Made by a program: the position numbers and the translations under genes | Notes under the pieces: generated by a model | Databases searched by the model: none | What the model was told of the DNA's origin: nothing | What the model saw: the letters and a program-made list of their open reading frames with translations, nothing else | Shown: piece by piece, positions 25,608 to 34,107 of the stretch | Numbering within the stretch: position 1 is the first letter of the stretch | Layout of the letters: each line of letters opens with the position of its first letter | Source of the DNA: Leuconostoc rapi | GTDB lineage: Bacteria; Bacillota; Bacilli; Lactobacillales; Lactobacillaceae | DNA: 64,000 nucleotides | NCBI RefSeq assembly: GCF_016908715.1 | Contig: NZ_JAFBEK010000002.1 | Coordinates: 236,428 to 300,427 of the forward strand | Direction of reading: 5' to 3'

Positions 25608-26441
25608 ATGAAAACACGTCGTTCTGATCGCCTTGTCGATATGGCGCGCTACATGCTTGAGCGCCCACGCACACTGATTTCTTTGTCATATTTTGCCAAA
25701 CGTTATGACTCTGCAAAATCATCTATTTCTGAGGATTTATCGATTTTAAAGCGTACGTTCCAAGAACGTGGGACAGGTTTGTTAGAAACAGTACCCGGAG
25801 CTGCTGGTGGTGCGCGCTTTGTGCCTTATATGGCTGAAGATGAAGCGAAGACTTTTATTGAAGAAATTCGTCAAGATGTTAATGATGAAACCCGAGTTTT
25901 ACCTGGTGGTTATGTTTATTTATCAGATTTACTTGGACGCCCAGATATTCTGAGACAAGCAGGTCGATTGATTGCCACCCAGTATTTGCGTGACAATATT
26001 GATGCTGTTATGACAGCTGCTACTAAGGGTGTGCCTTTGGCACAGGCAGTAGCCGAACAACTCAATGTACCGTTTGTTATTGTCCGCGACGATGCCAAAG
26101 TAACTGAAGGGCCAACGGTTTCTGTGAACTATTTGACTGGATCTTCTAAACGCGTTGAAAAAATGGAACTATCTCGTCGTTCGCTACGAACAGGTTCTCG
26201 CGTATTGGTCGTTGATGATTTCATGAAGGCAGGTGGAACAATTCAGGGCATGCAAACACTTGTTAGTGAGTTTGATGGGACTGTCGTTGGGACTGCTGTA
26301 TTTGCCGAAGGACGTTCTGCGACGCGGCTATTGGATCGATTTACGTCACTATTGCATGTTGATACTAATTTGAAAAATGGGGAACCTATTTTAGTAACAG
26401 CTGGTAATTATTTGCAAGAAATTTATAAACGCGAGGCATAA
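25608..26441 (+). CDS. purR: Purine operon repressor PurR (PRPP-binding)
   Basis: 277 aa. An N-terminal winged helix (MKTRRSDRLVDMARYMLERP...SAKSSISEDLSILKRTF) is fused to a phosphoribosyltransferase-like domain with the PRPP motif RVLVVDDFMKAGGT (~198-211). Gram-positive PurR represses purine genes and is released by PRPP. Upstream of glmU, the conserved order. The start ATG has no adjacent SD (see leader entry). Confidence 0.95.
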   Translation: MKTRRSDRLVDMARYMLERPRTLISLSYFAKRYDSAKSSISEDLSILKRTFQERGTGLLETVPGAAGGARFVPYMAEDEAKTFIEEIRQDVNDETRVLPGGYVYLSDLLGRPDILRQAGRLIATQYLRDNIDAVMTAATKGVPLAQAVAEQLNVPFVIVRDDAKVTEGPTVSVNYLTGSSKRVEKMELSRRSLRTGSRVLVVDDFMKAGGTIQGMQTLVSEFDGTVVGTAVFAEGRSATRLLDRFTSLLHVDTNLKNGEPILVTAGNYLQEIYKREA

Positions 26442-26446
26442 TTTTG

Positions 26447-27820
26447 ATGAGTAATGGGGTAAATATTTTAGTATTGGCAGCAGGAAATGGCTCTCGTATG
26501 AAGTCAAACACACCAAAAGTGTTACATAATGTTGCTGGAAAAATGATGATTGATTGGGTTTTGGACGCAGTTGAACCCTTGTCTAATCGTAAACCAATCA
26601 CCGTTGTTGGTGTCGGGGCAGAACGTGTTGAAGAACATGTTGGGGCACGCTCTGAATTTGTATTGCAGTCAGAACAACTTGGCACAGGGCATGCTGTTCA
26701 ACAGGCGCAAGACAAACTATCACAAAGCACGGGTGTCACATTAATTATGTCAGGGGATACACCGCTGTTTCGTCCTGAAACCTTGTTAGAATTTATAGAA
26801 GCACATGAAAAATCAAATCATGCGGTTACAGTATTAACAGCCATAGCAGATGATCCAACTGGCTATGGTCGTATCGTCCGTGCAGATGATGAGACAGTTA
26901 TTAAAATTGTTGAACAAAAGGATGCTAGCATTACGGAACGTCGTATTCATGAGATTAATACCGGTGTTTACATATTTGATAATAAACTATTATTTGATTC
27001 ATTAGCACAAGTCAAAAATAATAATGTACAAGGTGAGTATTATTTGCCAGATACGCTAGATATTTTACGTCAATCTGGTCAACAAATTGGTGCTCATACA
27101 TTGCAAAACTTCACAGAGTCACTTGGTGTCAATGATCGTGTCGCCTTATCAGTCGCTAATCAGGTTATGCATGAACGTATTAATCATCAGTTAATGCTAG
27201 ATGGTGTCGAACTCATTGATCCAACGCATACATATATTGATGCAGATGTCGTTATTGGCAGAGATACTGTGATTGAGGGTGGCGTGACGATATTGGGCCA
27301 TACAATTATCGGCAGAGACAATGCTGTGACGCAAGGATCGCGTATTTCAGATAGTATCATTGGCGATGGCAATGTTATCACTGCATCCCATTTAGAAGAA
27401 ACAACGCTTGCCAATGGTGTGACGGTTGGACCATACGCTCACTTAAGACCTCAAGCAAACTTGGGAGACAATGTACATGTGGGTAACTTTGTAGAAGTTA
27501 AGCAAGCAACATTGGCTGATAATACTAAGGCGGGTCACTTAACTTATATTGGCAATGCGACTGTTGGTAGTGATGTTAATATTGGTGCTGGGACAATATT
27601 TGTTAATTATGACGGTGTTCATAAATTCAACACAACCGTTGGGGATCGTGCATTTATCGGGTCAAATACCAAAATCGTAGCGCCTGTTACGATTGAAAGT
27701 GAGGCGATAACAGCAGCAGGATCAACCATTACAGAAAATGTACCGGGTCATGCGATGGCTATTGCTAGAGCGCGGCAAATTAACAAAGAGAATTTTTGGG
27801 ACAACATGCCTCATAAATAA
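26447..27820 (+). CDS. glmU: Bifunctional UDP-GlcNAc pyrophosphorylase / GlcN-1-P acetyltransferase
   Basis: 457 aa. N-terminal uridylyltransferase: LAAGNGSRMKSNTPKVLH (~9-26), GTGHAVQQA, MSGDTPLF (~100). C-terminal left-handed beta-helix with hexapeptide repeats from ~250 (IGRDTVIEGG..., VGNFVEVKQA, NIGAGTIFVNYDGVHK). Makes UDP-GlcNAc for peptidoglycan and wall polymers. A TTG one codon upstream is less likely than ATG 26447. The stop shares bases with the next start. Confidence 0.96.
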   Translation: MSNGVNILVLAAGNGSRMKSNTPKVLHNVAGKMMIDWVLDAVEPLSNRKPITVVGVGAERVEEHVGARSEFVLQSEQLGTGHAVQQAQDKLSQSTGVTLIMSGDTPLFRPETLLEFIEAHEKSNHAVTVLTAIADDPTGYGRIVRADDETVIKIVEQKDASITERRIHEINTGVYIFDNKLLFDSLAQVKNNNVQGEYYLPDTLDILRQSGQQIGAHTLQNFTESLGVNDRVALSVANQVMHERINHQLMLDGVELIDPTHTYIDADVVIGRDTVIEGGVTILGHTIIGRDNAVTQGSRISDSIIGDGNVITASHLEETTLANGVTVGPYAHLRPQANLGDNVHVGNFVEVKQATLADNTKAGHLTYIGNATVGSDVNIGAGTIFVNYDGVHKFNTTVGDRAFIGSNTKIVAPVTIESEAITAAGSTITENVPGHAMAIARARQINKENFWDNMPHK

Positions 27821-28407
27821 TGCATTTACCGTGTCAACAGAATTTAGTGTCAGTTTTACGCCTGAGTTCCAAAGAAAAATACTGGCATACGATAAGAATT
27901 GGTGAGGATGGGGTCATGCAAATTACAGGTGAAAAGGCACTAGCTAATATTTCAGAAGAGCTGATTTACGATGATACAATCAACATTTTAGATGACGACA
28001 ATGTTAATTTAGATACCTTATTTTTGGCATTAGACCAGCATGTTTCAGATGAAACGTTTATGCGTATTGCGGGAGAAATTAACGGTGGCGTTGCTGCAGG
28101 TGGGACGACACTTGCTTTAGAGACAAACGTTATTAATTTACCCTTACGATATACAAATCAATTAAAAAAATTGATTTGGCCAGAAAAAGAAGATAATGAA
28201 ATCAATTTATATATGATTGTTGAAAATGCTGACGTGAGTCGGTCTAATTTAAAAATAGCGTTAGCAAGCTCGGTAACAACATATTTAGATGATGCGGATA
28301 GTGTGAAAGCCAAAATTTCACAATGGTATGATGAACAGTTGGCCCACATTGTTGACGTACAACAACTTGCTGAAAAAACTGAAGATGATAAAACAGCCAA
28401 AGCATAA
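27820..28407 (+). CDS. Hypothetical protein, possibly wrong N-terminus
   Basis: 195 aa, unrecognised; no motif, signal or membrane segment. It is acidic, with a Gly/Thr patch (GEINGGVAAGGTTLALETNVINLPLRY) near residue 90. ATG 27820 overlaps the glmU stop, but an internal ATG at 27916 has a better SD (tgaggatgg). The +1 frame directly upstream (GTG at 27835) reads VSTEFSVSFTPEFQRKI before a stop, so the N-terminal 30 residues could be misread or frameshifted. Probably in the glmU transcript; ends in a terminator. Confidence 0.65.
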   Translation: MHLPCQQNLVSVLRLSSKEKYWHTIRIGEDGVMQITGEKALANISEELIYDDTINILDDDNVNLDTLFLALDQHVSDETFMRIAGEINGGVAAGGTTLALETNVINLPLRYTNQLKKLIWPEKEDNEINLYMIVENADVSRSNLKIALASSVTTYLDDADSVKAKISQWYDEQLAHIVDVQQLAEKTEDDKTAKA

Positions 28408-28423
28408 CGCTTTGGCTGTTTTA
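28389..28423. terminator. Bidirectional intrinsic terminator
   Basis: AAACAGCCAAAGC (28391-28403) pairs with GCTTTGGCTGTTT (28409-28421), between convergent genes. Confidence 0.9.
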
Positions 28424-28678
28424 TTCGTCGTATGTGATTTTACCTGTTACACGTGATACACTAGCACCATTTAAATAGGTGAAGTCAAGTATGTGCTGAG
28501 AAACCGTTGTTTTCACACCATCCAATTCACCTAAATCATAAGTTTCAATCACATATTTAGCAATTGCTTTCTTGGAATCAGCATTGAAATCTGGAATGTA
28601 TAAGTCGGCTAGTGCACTTTGTTTAGGATTAGCTACACGTTTAATATCGTGTGTTTGTAATTGCGTTAATTTTATCAT
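28421..28678 (-). CDS. Small hypothetical protein
   Basis: 85 aa (MIKLTQLQTHDIKRVANPKQ...), no membrane segment, no recognised family. The C-terminal half looks like beta strands (VKTTVSQHILDFTYLNGASV). The start ATG lies 6 nt from a TATAAT on the minus strand, so the mRNA is probably leaderless, and the gene has its own terminator. That promoter lies back-to-back with the strong promoter of the structured RNA at 28761. Confidence 0.7.
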   Translation of the reverse strand: MIKLTQLQTHDIKRVANPKQSALADLYIPDFNADSKKAIAKYVIETYDLGELDGVKTTVSQHILDFTYLNGASVSRVTGKITYDE

Positions 28679-28690
28679 ATGTTAATTATA
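28679..28690 (-). promoter_or_regulatory. -10 box adjacent to start (probable leaderless mRNA)
   Basis: TATAAT (28690-28685, minus strand), 6 nt, ATG at 28678. No SD. Confidence 0.55.
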
Positions 28691-28725
28691 TCAGGTTATC
28701 ACTGGAAATAATGTGTTATAAACTT

Positions 28726-28754
28726 TTGACTAATAGGTTGATATTTGGTATACT
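28726..28754 (+). promoter_or_regulatory. Near-consensus promoter of the structured RNA
   Basis: TTGACT (28726-28731), 17 nt, TATACT (28749-28754); one mismatch in each hexamer. Confidence 0.85.
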
Positions 28755-28760
28755 ATTTAT

Positions 28761-28998
28761 ATGCGATGAGTCGAAGCGCTTGAAAAATTAGCGCCGAAGG
28801 CGGCCTGCCGTGTTTAATCACAAGTCTCGTATAGACGCAGGTGTTAATGGTGGTTGTGGAACCCCATTTTCTCACCATGACTAACAGTGCTTGCACTGCG
28901 GTGACGCGACTTTACTATTAGTGTGACAACTATTAGTCGCCCGTAGGAGCGAATCCTACATGCCAAACTAACACCTAACATATTATGTTAGGTGTTTT
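28761..28998 (+). ncRNA. Unidentified ~240-nt structured RNA upstream of comEA
   Basis: No ORF. A near-consensus promoter, a strong terminator (ACACCTAACATA/TATGTTAGGTGT, 28971-28993, plus T-run) and consecutive hairpins define it: GCGCT/AGCGC (28776-28793), GTCT/AGAC (~28830), GTTAATGGTG with CACCATGACTAAC (28842-28886), CAGTGC/GCACTG (28886-28900), GCGACT/AGTCGC (28907-28940), and GTAGG/CCTAC with a 7-nt loop (28943-28959) like a T-arm. I tested it by eye against tmRNA, SRP RNA, RNase P, T-box, TPP, lysine and S-box consensus patterns without a match. It could be a 6S-like RNA, a free-standing sRNA, or a riboswitch for comEA, whose SD lies 35 nt after the terminator. Confidence 0.7.
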
Positions 28999-29045
28999 TT
29001 AGTGTCATGATATATTTTAACGTATCATGACATGGAGGTGTGCTC

Positions 29046-29690
29046 ATGATAGATATACTTGATTTAATTAAAGATAGAATGATGCAGTATAAAATATGGC
29101 TAATTGTTATTGGTGTTGTATTTGTGGGTGGTGTGCTGTGTTTATATTTAAAATCGGCAAAACCGGCTTCGAATACACCTGCTATTCAGAGTGCCAATAC
29201 ACATCATGCCAATAGTACAGTGTCTGCAACAAGTACTGCAGTTAGTTCAGAAAGCGTTGTGATTATGGTTGACATCAAAGGAGCCGTTAAAAATCCCGGC
29301 GTTTATGATATTGCAAATTCACCTCGTGTACAAACAGCGGTAGCAAAAGCCGGTGGGATCACAAACGAAGCTGACACGGTTAAACTTAATTTAGCTCAAA
29401 AATTAACAGATGGTCAAATGATTTATGTGCCAACACGCGGTGAAGTGACAACTGATATGGCCGTTGACAATAAAGATCGTATGGCACCGAATGATTCAGA
29501 GAAGGTGAATTTAAACACGGCAACACTAACAGAATTACAAACATTAGCGGGTATTGGTGAAAAGAAAGCGGAACAAATTATTAGTTACCGAGAAGCCCAT
29601 GGTGGTTTCAAAAATATTGACGAAATTAAAGAAGTTTCAGGCATTGGCGATAAACGGTTTGAGACAATACAGGATAACGTCACAATATAA
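29046..29690 (+). CDS. comEA: Competence protein ComEA (helix-hairpin-helix)
   Basis: 214 aa. Membrane anchor at ~16-36 (WLIVIGVVFVGGVLCLYL), Ser/Thr/Ala linker to ~75, SLBB domain VDIKGAVKNPGVYDIA (~80-130), and a C-terminal double HhH DNA-binding domain (VNLNTATLTELQTLAGIGEKKAEQI, then FKNIDEIKEVSGIGDKRFE). Binds incoming DNA at the cell surface. ATG 29046 has SD ggaggt. Coupled to comEC by a stop/start overlap. Confidence 0.95.
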   Translation: MIDILDLIKDRMMQYKIWLIVIGVVFVGGVLCLYLKSAKPASNTPAIQSANTHHANSTVSATSTAVSSESVVIMVDIKGAVKNPGVYDIANSPRVQTAVAKAGGITNEADTVKLNLAQKLTDGQMIYVPTRGEVTTDMAVDNKDRMAPNDSEKVNLNTATLTELQTLAGIGEKKAEQIISYREAHGGFKNIDEIKEVSGIGDKRFETIQDNVTI

Positions 29691-31978
29691 TGGTTAATCG
29701 TTATTTATTAATCATTAGTCTAATGATTGCGGCTATTGGAGGATGTGTTTACCGTTTAAATATTGTGACAGTTATTTTGTTAGGGGTAACAACCGTCATC
29801 TTTGGATTAAATTTTAACAAACAATGTGGTTATTTATTTGTGATGTTAGCACTACCTTTTTTATGTTATTTTGCTTACGATGCAGGGAAACTAGCACATC
29901 AGGCATCGCAAAAAGAGAATGAGGGAGCATCGGTATGTGGTGTTATTTTACCAGATGAAATCACTATTAATGGTGATCGTTTGCAAGCAAATGCGCAATT
30001 AGAAGGTAGCGGCCAAACGATCAGACTCTACGCTAAATTAGCATCGCAATCGGAAAAAAAGGCTTGGTCATCAGAAAATCGTACGCTATATTTTCAAGGT
30101 GTTGGGGATTTTTCACGCATTAGGCCACCAACAAATTTTAATCAATTTGATGCCCAAAGTTATTATGAAACGAAACACGTGACTCATCAAGTCACGATGA
30201 CATCATGGACTGTTCAACAGGCAAAAGAATCAAGTTTATGGCAAAAATGTCGGTATCAATTACATATTTGGCACGCAAAAGGGATCCATAACACGGAAAC
30301 TTTACCACAGCCGTTAAGTGATTATGCGCAGGCATTGATTCTAGGAACAACACCGCAATCATTATACGGCAATAATCCAGGTGTTCAAACTTTAGGGTTG
30401 ATTCATCTATTTAGTGTTTCTGGTTTTCACGTATCTTATGTATTGATGTTATTAATGGCAATTTTACGTCGATTATATGTCCCCAAAGAGGTGTCAGCAA
30501 TCGTTGGGACCATCGTTTTACTGATGTATTTTGTATTTGCTGGTGAGCCAGCGGTACTTGTGCGCGCTTTGATTGCCGGGTTAATCATGATGACGCGCTT
30601 AGCTGGTTGTCGTCGTGTACCTGCGGAAAGTGTTTGGGCTGTTAGCTTGTTGGGTAGTTTGATATATGAACCAGGGATCTTATTATCTTTGGGTGGACAA
30701 CTATCTTTTGCACTGACATTTTGTTTAATGTTTGTTAAAAAAATAAATTTTTGGCAAATTAACTTATTACTTAGTGCAGTCAGTTTACCATTAATTGTTA
30801 GTCAACAATATACGTGGCACGTGCTACAAACAGTGACTAATTTTGCGGCAATACCGCTATTTAGTATGATCATTGTGCCTTGTGTCATGATTGGATTTAT
30901 AGGTCAATTATTGCCAACCGTCATGCATATGATGAATGCTGTGATTAAATTATTTGCGCAAACAGTAGATGGCATAGCAACTTTGCCCGGACAAATAGTG
31001 ATTGGGCATATGCCTTGGTTTTCTGTTATTTTACTATTTATGCTGTCCCTTCTCTTGTTTGTACGACAAAAACGTGTTGCGCAGTTTGCAAGATTAAGTT
31101 GGGCAGGGTTATTAATATTGACCATGGTTTGGACACATTTTCCATTATATGGTGAAATAGCGACATTTGATATTGGTCAAGGGGATGCAGCTTTAATTCG
31201 AGAACCATTTAATCGAACGGTCACACTCATTGATACTGGCGGTAAATTAACATTTGGTGCACAACAACCTTGGCAAGTACAGTCTTTTCAGCGTACAAGT
31301 GGGGAAACGGTTATTATAAACTATTTACATAGCCGCGGTATCAATCATATTGATAATTTGGTTTTAACGCATCATGATTATGATCATATTGGCGATGCAA
31401 AAGTTATTCTGCAAAAAATGAAAGTGACACGTCTTGTGATGCCTGCTGGCATGATCAACCAACCAGCGTTTAATCGAGAAATTAAACCTTATTTAAGAAA
31501 AACAGTCATTGTTGAAGTCACGCAAGGTATATCAGTACCTGATTTGCCATTTCAGGTGTTACATCCTTTTCAAACTGGTCAAGCTGGCAATGAAGATTCT
31601 GTGGCACTCTATGGTCAATTTGGTAGACAAACTTTTTTTACATCAGGTGATTTGGATCAATCAGGAGAAGCAGCTATTGCAGCCCAGTATCCAACTTTGA
31701 AGGTTGATATTTTGAAATTAGGACATCATGGCTCTAAAACGTCTACTCATCCTGATGTTATAAAACAGTGGCAACCCCGTGTCGGCATTGTTTCTGCAGG
31801 GCGTAACAATAGGTATCATCACCCACATGCGGAAACGTTAAAAACAATACAAGATTCTCATATGACACTGTTTAATACACAAACAAATGGTATGATAAGA
31901 TATATTTATACAAAGCAAAAAGGTCATTTTGAGGTAAAGTTAGCACATGAACTTGCAGCAACTACAACAGCAAATTAA
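29690..31978 (+). CDS. comEC: DNA internalisation channel ComEC/Rec2
   Basis: 762 aa. N-terminal helices and OB-like DUF4131 region (1-190), competence domain of multiple helices (~200-470, GLIHLFSVSGFHVSYVLMLL), and a C-terminal metallo-beta-lactamase domain (~490-755) with IGQGDAALI, LVLTHHDYDHIGD and LKLGHHGSKTST. Forms the membrane channel for single-stranded DNA in transformation. The reading frame is intact. Overlaps holA by 32 nt. Confidence 0.95.
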   Translation: MVNRYLLIISLMIAAIGGCVYRLNIVTVILLGVTTVIFGLNFNKQCGYLFVMLALPFLCYFAYDAGKLAHQASQKENEGASVCGVILPDEITINGDRLQANAQLEGSGQTIRLYAKLASQSEKKAWSSENRTLYFQGVGDFSRIRPPTNFNQFDAQSYYETKHVTHQVTMTSWTVQQAKESSLWQKCRYQLHIWHAKGIHNTETLPQPLSDYAQALILGTTPQSLYGNNPGVQTLGLIHLFSVSGFHVSYVLMLLMAILRRLYVPKEVSAIVGTIVLLMYFVFAGEPAVLVRALIAGLIMMTRLAGCRRVPAESVWAVSLLGSLIYEPGILLSLGGQLSFALTFCLMFVKKINFWQINLLLSAVSLPLIVSQQYTWHVLQTVTNFAAIPLFSMIIVPCVMIGFIGQLLPTVMHMMNAVIKLFAQTVDGIATLPGQIVIGHMPWFSVILLFMLSLLLFVRQKRVAQFARLSWAGLLILTMVWTHFPLYGEIATFDIGQGDAALIREPFNRTVTLIDTGGKLTFGAQQPWQVQSFQRTSGETVIINYLHSRGINHIDNLVLTHHDYDHIGDAKVILQKMKVTRLVMPAGMINQPAFNREIKPYLRKTVIVEVTQGISVPDLPFQVLHPFQTGQAGNEDSVALYGQFGRQTFFTSGDLDQSGEAAIAAQYPTLKVDILKLGHHGSKTSTHPDVIKQWQPRVGIVSAGRNNRYHHPHAETLKTIQDSHMTLFNTQTNGMIRYIYTKQKGHFEVKLAHELAATTTAN

Positions 31979-32945
31979 AAATCAAGCACTGGCTAATTTT
32001 TATGTGATTTTTGGTGAAGAAGAAGCGTTGATTCAGCGAGCACAATCCGAATTTAAACAACTTATCCAACCCATTGATCGTGATATGAATTATGCACAAT
32101 TTGATTTATCAATACAAAGTTTAGATGATGTCATCAATGATGCCATGTCCATTCCATTTTTTGGCGAAAGGCGCGTTGTTGTTGTCCAAAACCCGGACTT
32201 TTTGACGGCAAAAGGTAAAGTTTCAGATTTAGATCAGGCACAATTTTTACAATTATTAGAAAAGCCAGTGTCAGAAAATATCGTGGCTTTTTTTATTAAT
32301 GACTTAAAAATTGATAAGCGTAAAAAGATAACGAAAATGCTATTAAAGTATGCTGAAAGTGTTGATCTACCTGCGCTAAATGAGCGGCAAGCGCAGCAAG
32401 CCATTTCAAAGGAACTAGAAGCCCGTGCTTATCGTATTGATCAAGATGCACTACAGGAATTAACACTCAGAACAAATGCACATTATACAACGATGCAAAA
32501 TGAGTTACCCAAGCTAATAGCTGAGGCGACTCATACGAAGCATATACAATTAAAAGCAGTGACCGCGCTTGTTCCAAAAACGTTAACCGCCAATGTTTTT
32601 GATTTAGTGGATGCTGTTATGACACATCAAATTAAAAATGCATTGACGATATATCGTGATTTATTACAGAATGGCGAACCTGCGTTACGTGTCAATGCGG
32701 TATTAACCGGACAGTTTCGATTATTATTACAGATTGCGGGATTAAAAGGTACGGAACAAGATATGAGTAAACAACTTGGCATACATCCGTACCGTGTCAA
32801 ACTTGCACGACAAATGTTAAAAAAATATGCACTTGGTTCATTACGGTCTCGTTATTTAGGCATGATTGCGATTGAAATTAAATTGAAATCATCTAATCAA
32901 GAGCCTGAATTGTTGTTTGAACGGTTTATCTTAAAAAACAAATAA
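31947..32945 (+). CDS. holA: DNA polymerase III delta subunit
   Basis: 332 aa clamp-loader subunit. AAA+-like fold: FYVIFGEEEALIQRAQSEF at the N-terminus (~18-36), SIPFFGERRVVVVQNPDFL (~70-88), C-terminal collar domain. No Walker A, as expected for delta. It starts within comEC, the usual Firmicute order, and ends in a terminator facing rpsT. Confidence 0.93.
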   Translation: MNLQQLQQQIKNQALANFYVIFGEEEALIQRAQSEFKQLIQPIDRDMNYAQFDLSIQSLDDVINDAMSIPFFGERRVVVVQNPDFLTAKGKVSDLDQAQFLQLLEKPVSENIVAFFINDLKIDKRKKITKMLLKYAESVDLPALNERQAQQAISKELEARAYRIDQDALQELTLRTNAHYTTMQNELPKLIAEATHTKHIQLKAVTALVPKTLTANVFDLVDAVMTHQIKNALTIYRDLLQNGEPALRVNAVLTGQFRLLLQIAGLKGTEQDMSKQLGIHPYRVKLARQMLKKYALGSLRSRYLGMIAIEIKLKSSNQEPELLFERFILKNK

Positions 32946-32957
32946 TTAGGACAAAAT

Positions 32958-32991
32958 AAAAACGGCTTGGATAGTTTCCAAGTCGTTTTTT
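32958..32991. terminator. Bidirectional terminator between holA and rpsT
   Basis: AAAACGGCTTGGA/TTCCAAGTCGTTTT with one G-T pair, U-runs on both sides. Confidence 0.88.
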
Positions 32992-32999
32992 ATTGAATG

Positions 33000-33251
33000 T
33001 TACTTAACGTACTTAGCCAAACGTGACTTTTCACGTGAAGCTTTGTTCTTCTTAATCAAACCCTTTGAGTAGGCGTGATCAATTGCAGAAGAAGCAGTCT
33101 TGTATAATTCTGCTAAATTGTCTTCACCAGCAGCTGAAGCTTTTTCAAAACGCTTAACAGCTGTACGGTAAGCACTGAGTTGTGGTTCGTTACGATCATG
33201 TTGCTTTTTCGTAAGACGAACACGTTGAATTGCTGATTCAATAACAGGCAT
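33000..33251 (-). CDS. rpsT: 30S ribosomal protein S20
   Basis: 83 aa: MPVIESAIQRVRLTKKQHDRN..., ending GLIKKNKASREKSRLAKYV. Basic helical protein binding 16S rRNA. SD AAGGAG in the 49-nt gap after rpsO, so probably one transcript with rpsO. Confidence 0.95.
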   Translation of the reverse strand: MPVIESAIQRVRLTKKQHDRNEPQLSAYRTAVKRFEKASAAGEDNLAELYKTASSAIDHAYSKGLIKKNKASREKSRLAKYVK

Positions 33252-33300
33252 ATGTCTTTTCTCCTTAAATTTGATACGAGGTTTTCATGTAATCCTAAGA

Positions 33301-33570
33301 TTAACGACGCAAACCTAAGCGTTGGATCAATTCACGATAACGTTGAATATCAGTATTACGGAGGTAACGTAGTAAGTTACGACGGCTACCGATCTTCTTC
33401 ATCAAACCACGTTGTGAGTGAAAATCATGCTTGTGAGCTGCCATGTGTGTGTTCAACTCGTTAATATCAGCAGTTAAAACTGCGATTTGTACTTCAGCTG
33501 AACCTGTATCGCCTTCGTGGCGGGCATATTCCGTGATGATTTCGTTCTTACGTTCTTGTGTAAGGGCCAT
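33301..33570 (-). CDS. rpsO: 30S ribosomal protein S15
   Basis: 89 aa, normal length: [20 protein letters not shown]..., with [23 protein letters not shown] 33570 follows SD AGGTGGA; a longer frame to 33582 begins within the SD and is rejected. Upstream is a structured leader that may bind S15. Confidence 0.97.
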   Translation of the reverse strand: MALTQERKNEIITEYARHEGDTGSAEVQIAVLTADINELNTHMAAHKHDFHSQRGLMKKIGSRRNLLRYLRNTDIQRYRELIQRLGLRR

Positions 33571-33582
33571 AATCATATCCAC

Positions 33583-33697
33583 CTTTCTAAAATGTCGCCA
33601 AAGACTGTGTGAAGCGACGGTGAGACGCTAAACAAAGTAATTGGTCATGTTGTTTATACAACAAATTTAATTATACGCGAATATTACTAAAATGCAA
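33583..33697 (-). promoter_or_regulatory. rpsO promoter and structured 5' leader
   Basis: Minus strand: TTGCAT (33697-33692), 16 nt, TATAAT (33675-33670). The ~85-nt leader can form TTGTT/AACAA and GTCGC/GCGAC hairpins just before the SD. S15 represses its own mRNA through such leaders in other bacteria; here this is inference. Confidence 0.55.
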
Positions 33698-33796
33698 GCG
33701 TAGACAAGGATAGAGTTATGGTAAAATGAATAAGTATATATGAAGTGTTCGTTGAACGAGTCAATGACCAACAAACACACTTAAAGGAGTAAGTAA

Positions 33797-34105
33797 ATGT
33801 CTGAAACAACGATTTCAAAAGAAGAAGTTGCGCATGTTGCCGGTTTAGCAAAATTAGCGTTTAATGAAACTGAACTAGAGCAGTTCACCACGCAATTAGA
33901 TAGTATTTTGACTATTTTTGATACATTGGGTGAAGTTGATACGGAGCAGGTTGAACCAACCTATTCTGTCACCGAAAATGTCAATCATTTACGTCAAGAT
34001 GTTGCAGATAATTGGCATCAAAAGCAGGCGTTATTAGAAAATGCGCCACTTGAAGCGGCAGATTTGATTAAGGTACCAGCAATATTAGATGGTGAGGGAG
34101 AATAA
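33797..34105 (+). CDS. gatC: Asp-tRNA(Asn)/Glu-tRNA(Gln) amidotransferase subunit C
   Basis: 102 aa: [33 protein letters not shown], the small GatC subunit that wraps GatA and GatB. SD aaaggag; followed by gatA after 2 nt. First gene of gatCAB. Confidence 0.94.
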   Translation: MSETTISKEEVAHVAGLAKLAFNETELEQFTTQLDSILTIFDTLGEVDTEQVEPTYSVTENVNHLRQDVADNWHQKQALLENAPLEAADLIKVPAILDGEGE

Positions 34106-34107
34106 TC

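Noticed and set aside
28943..28959. tRNA or tmRNA T-arm (GTAGG-7 nt-CCTAC)
   Set aside because: No acceptor stem, CCA or tag-reading frame could be assembled around it; the loop lacks TTCGAA.
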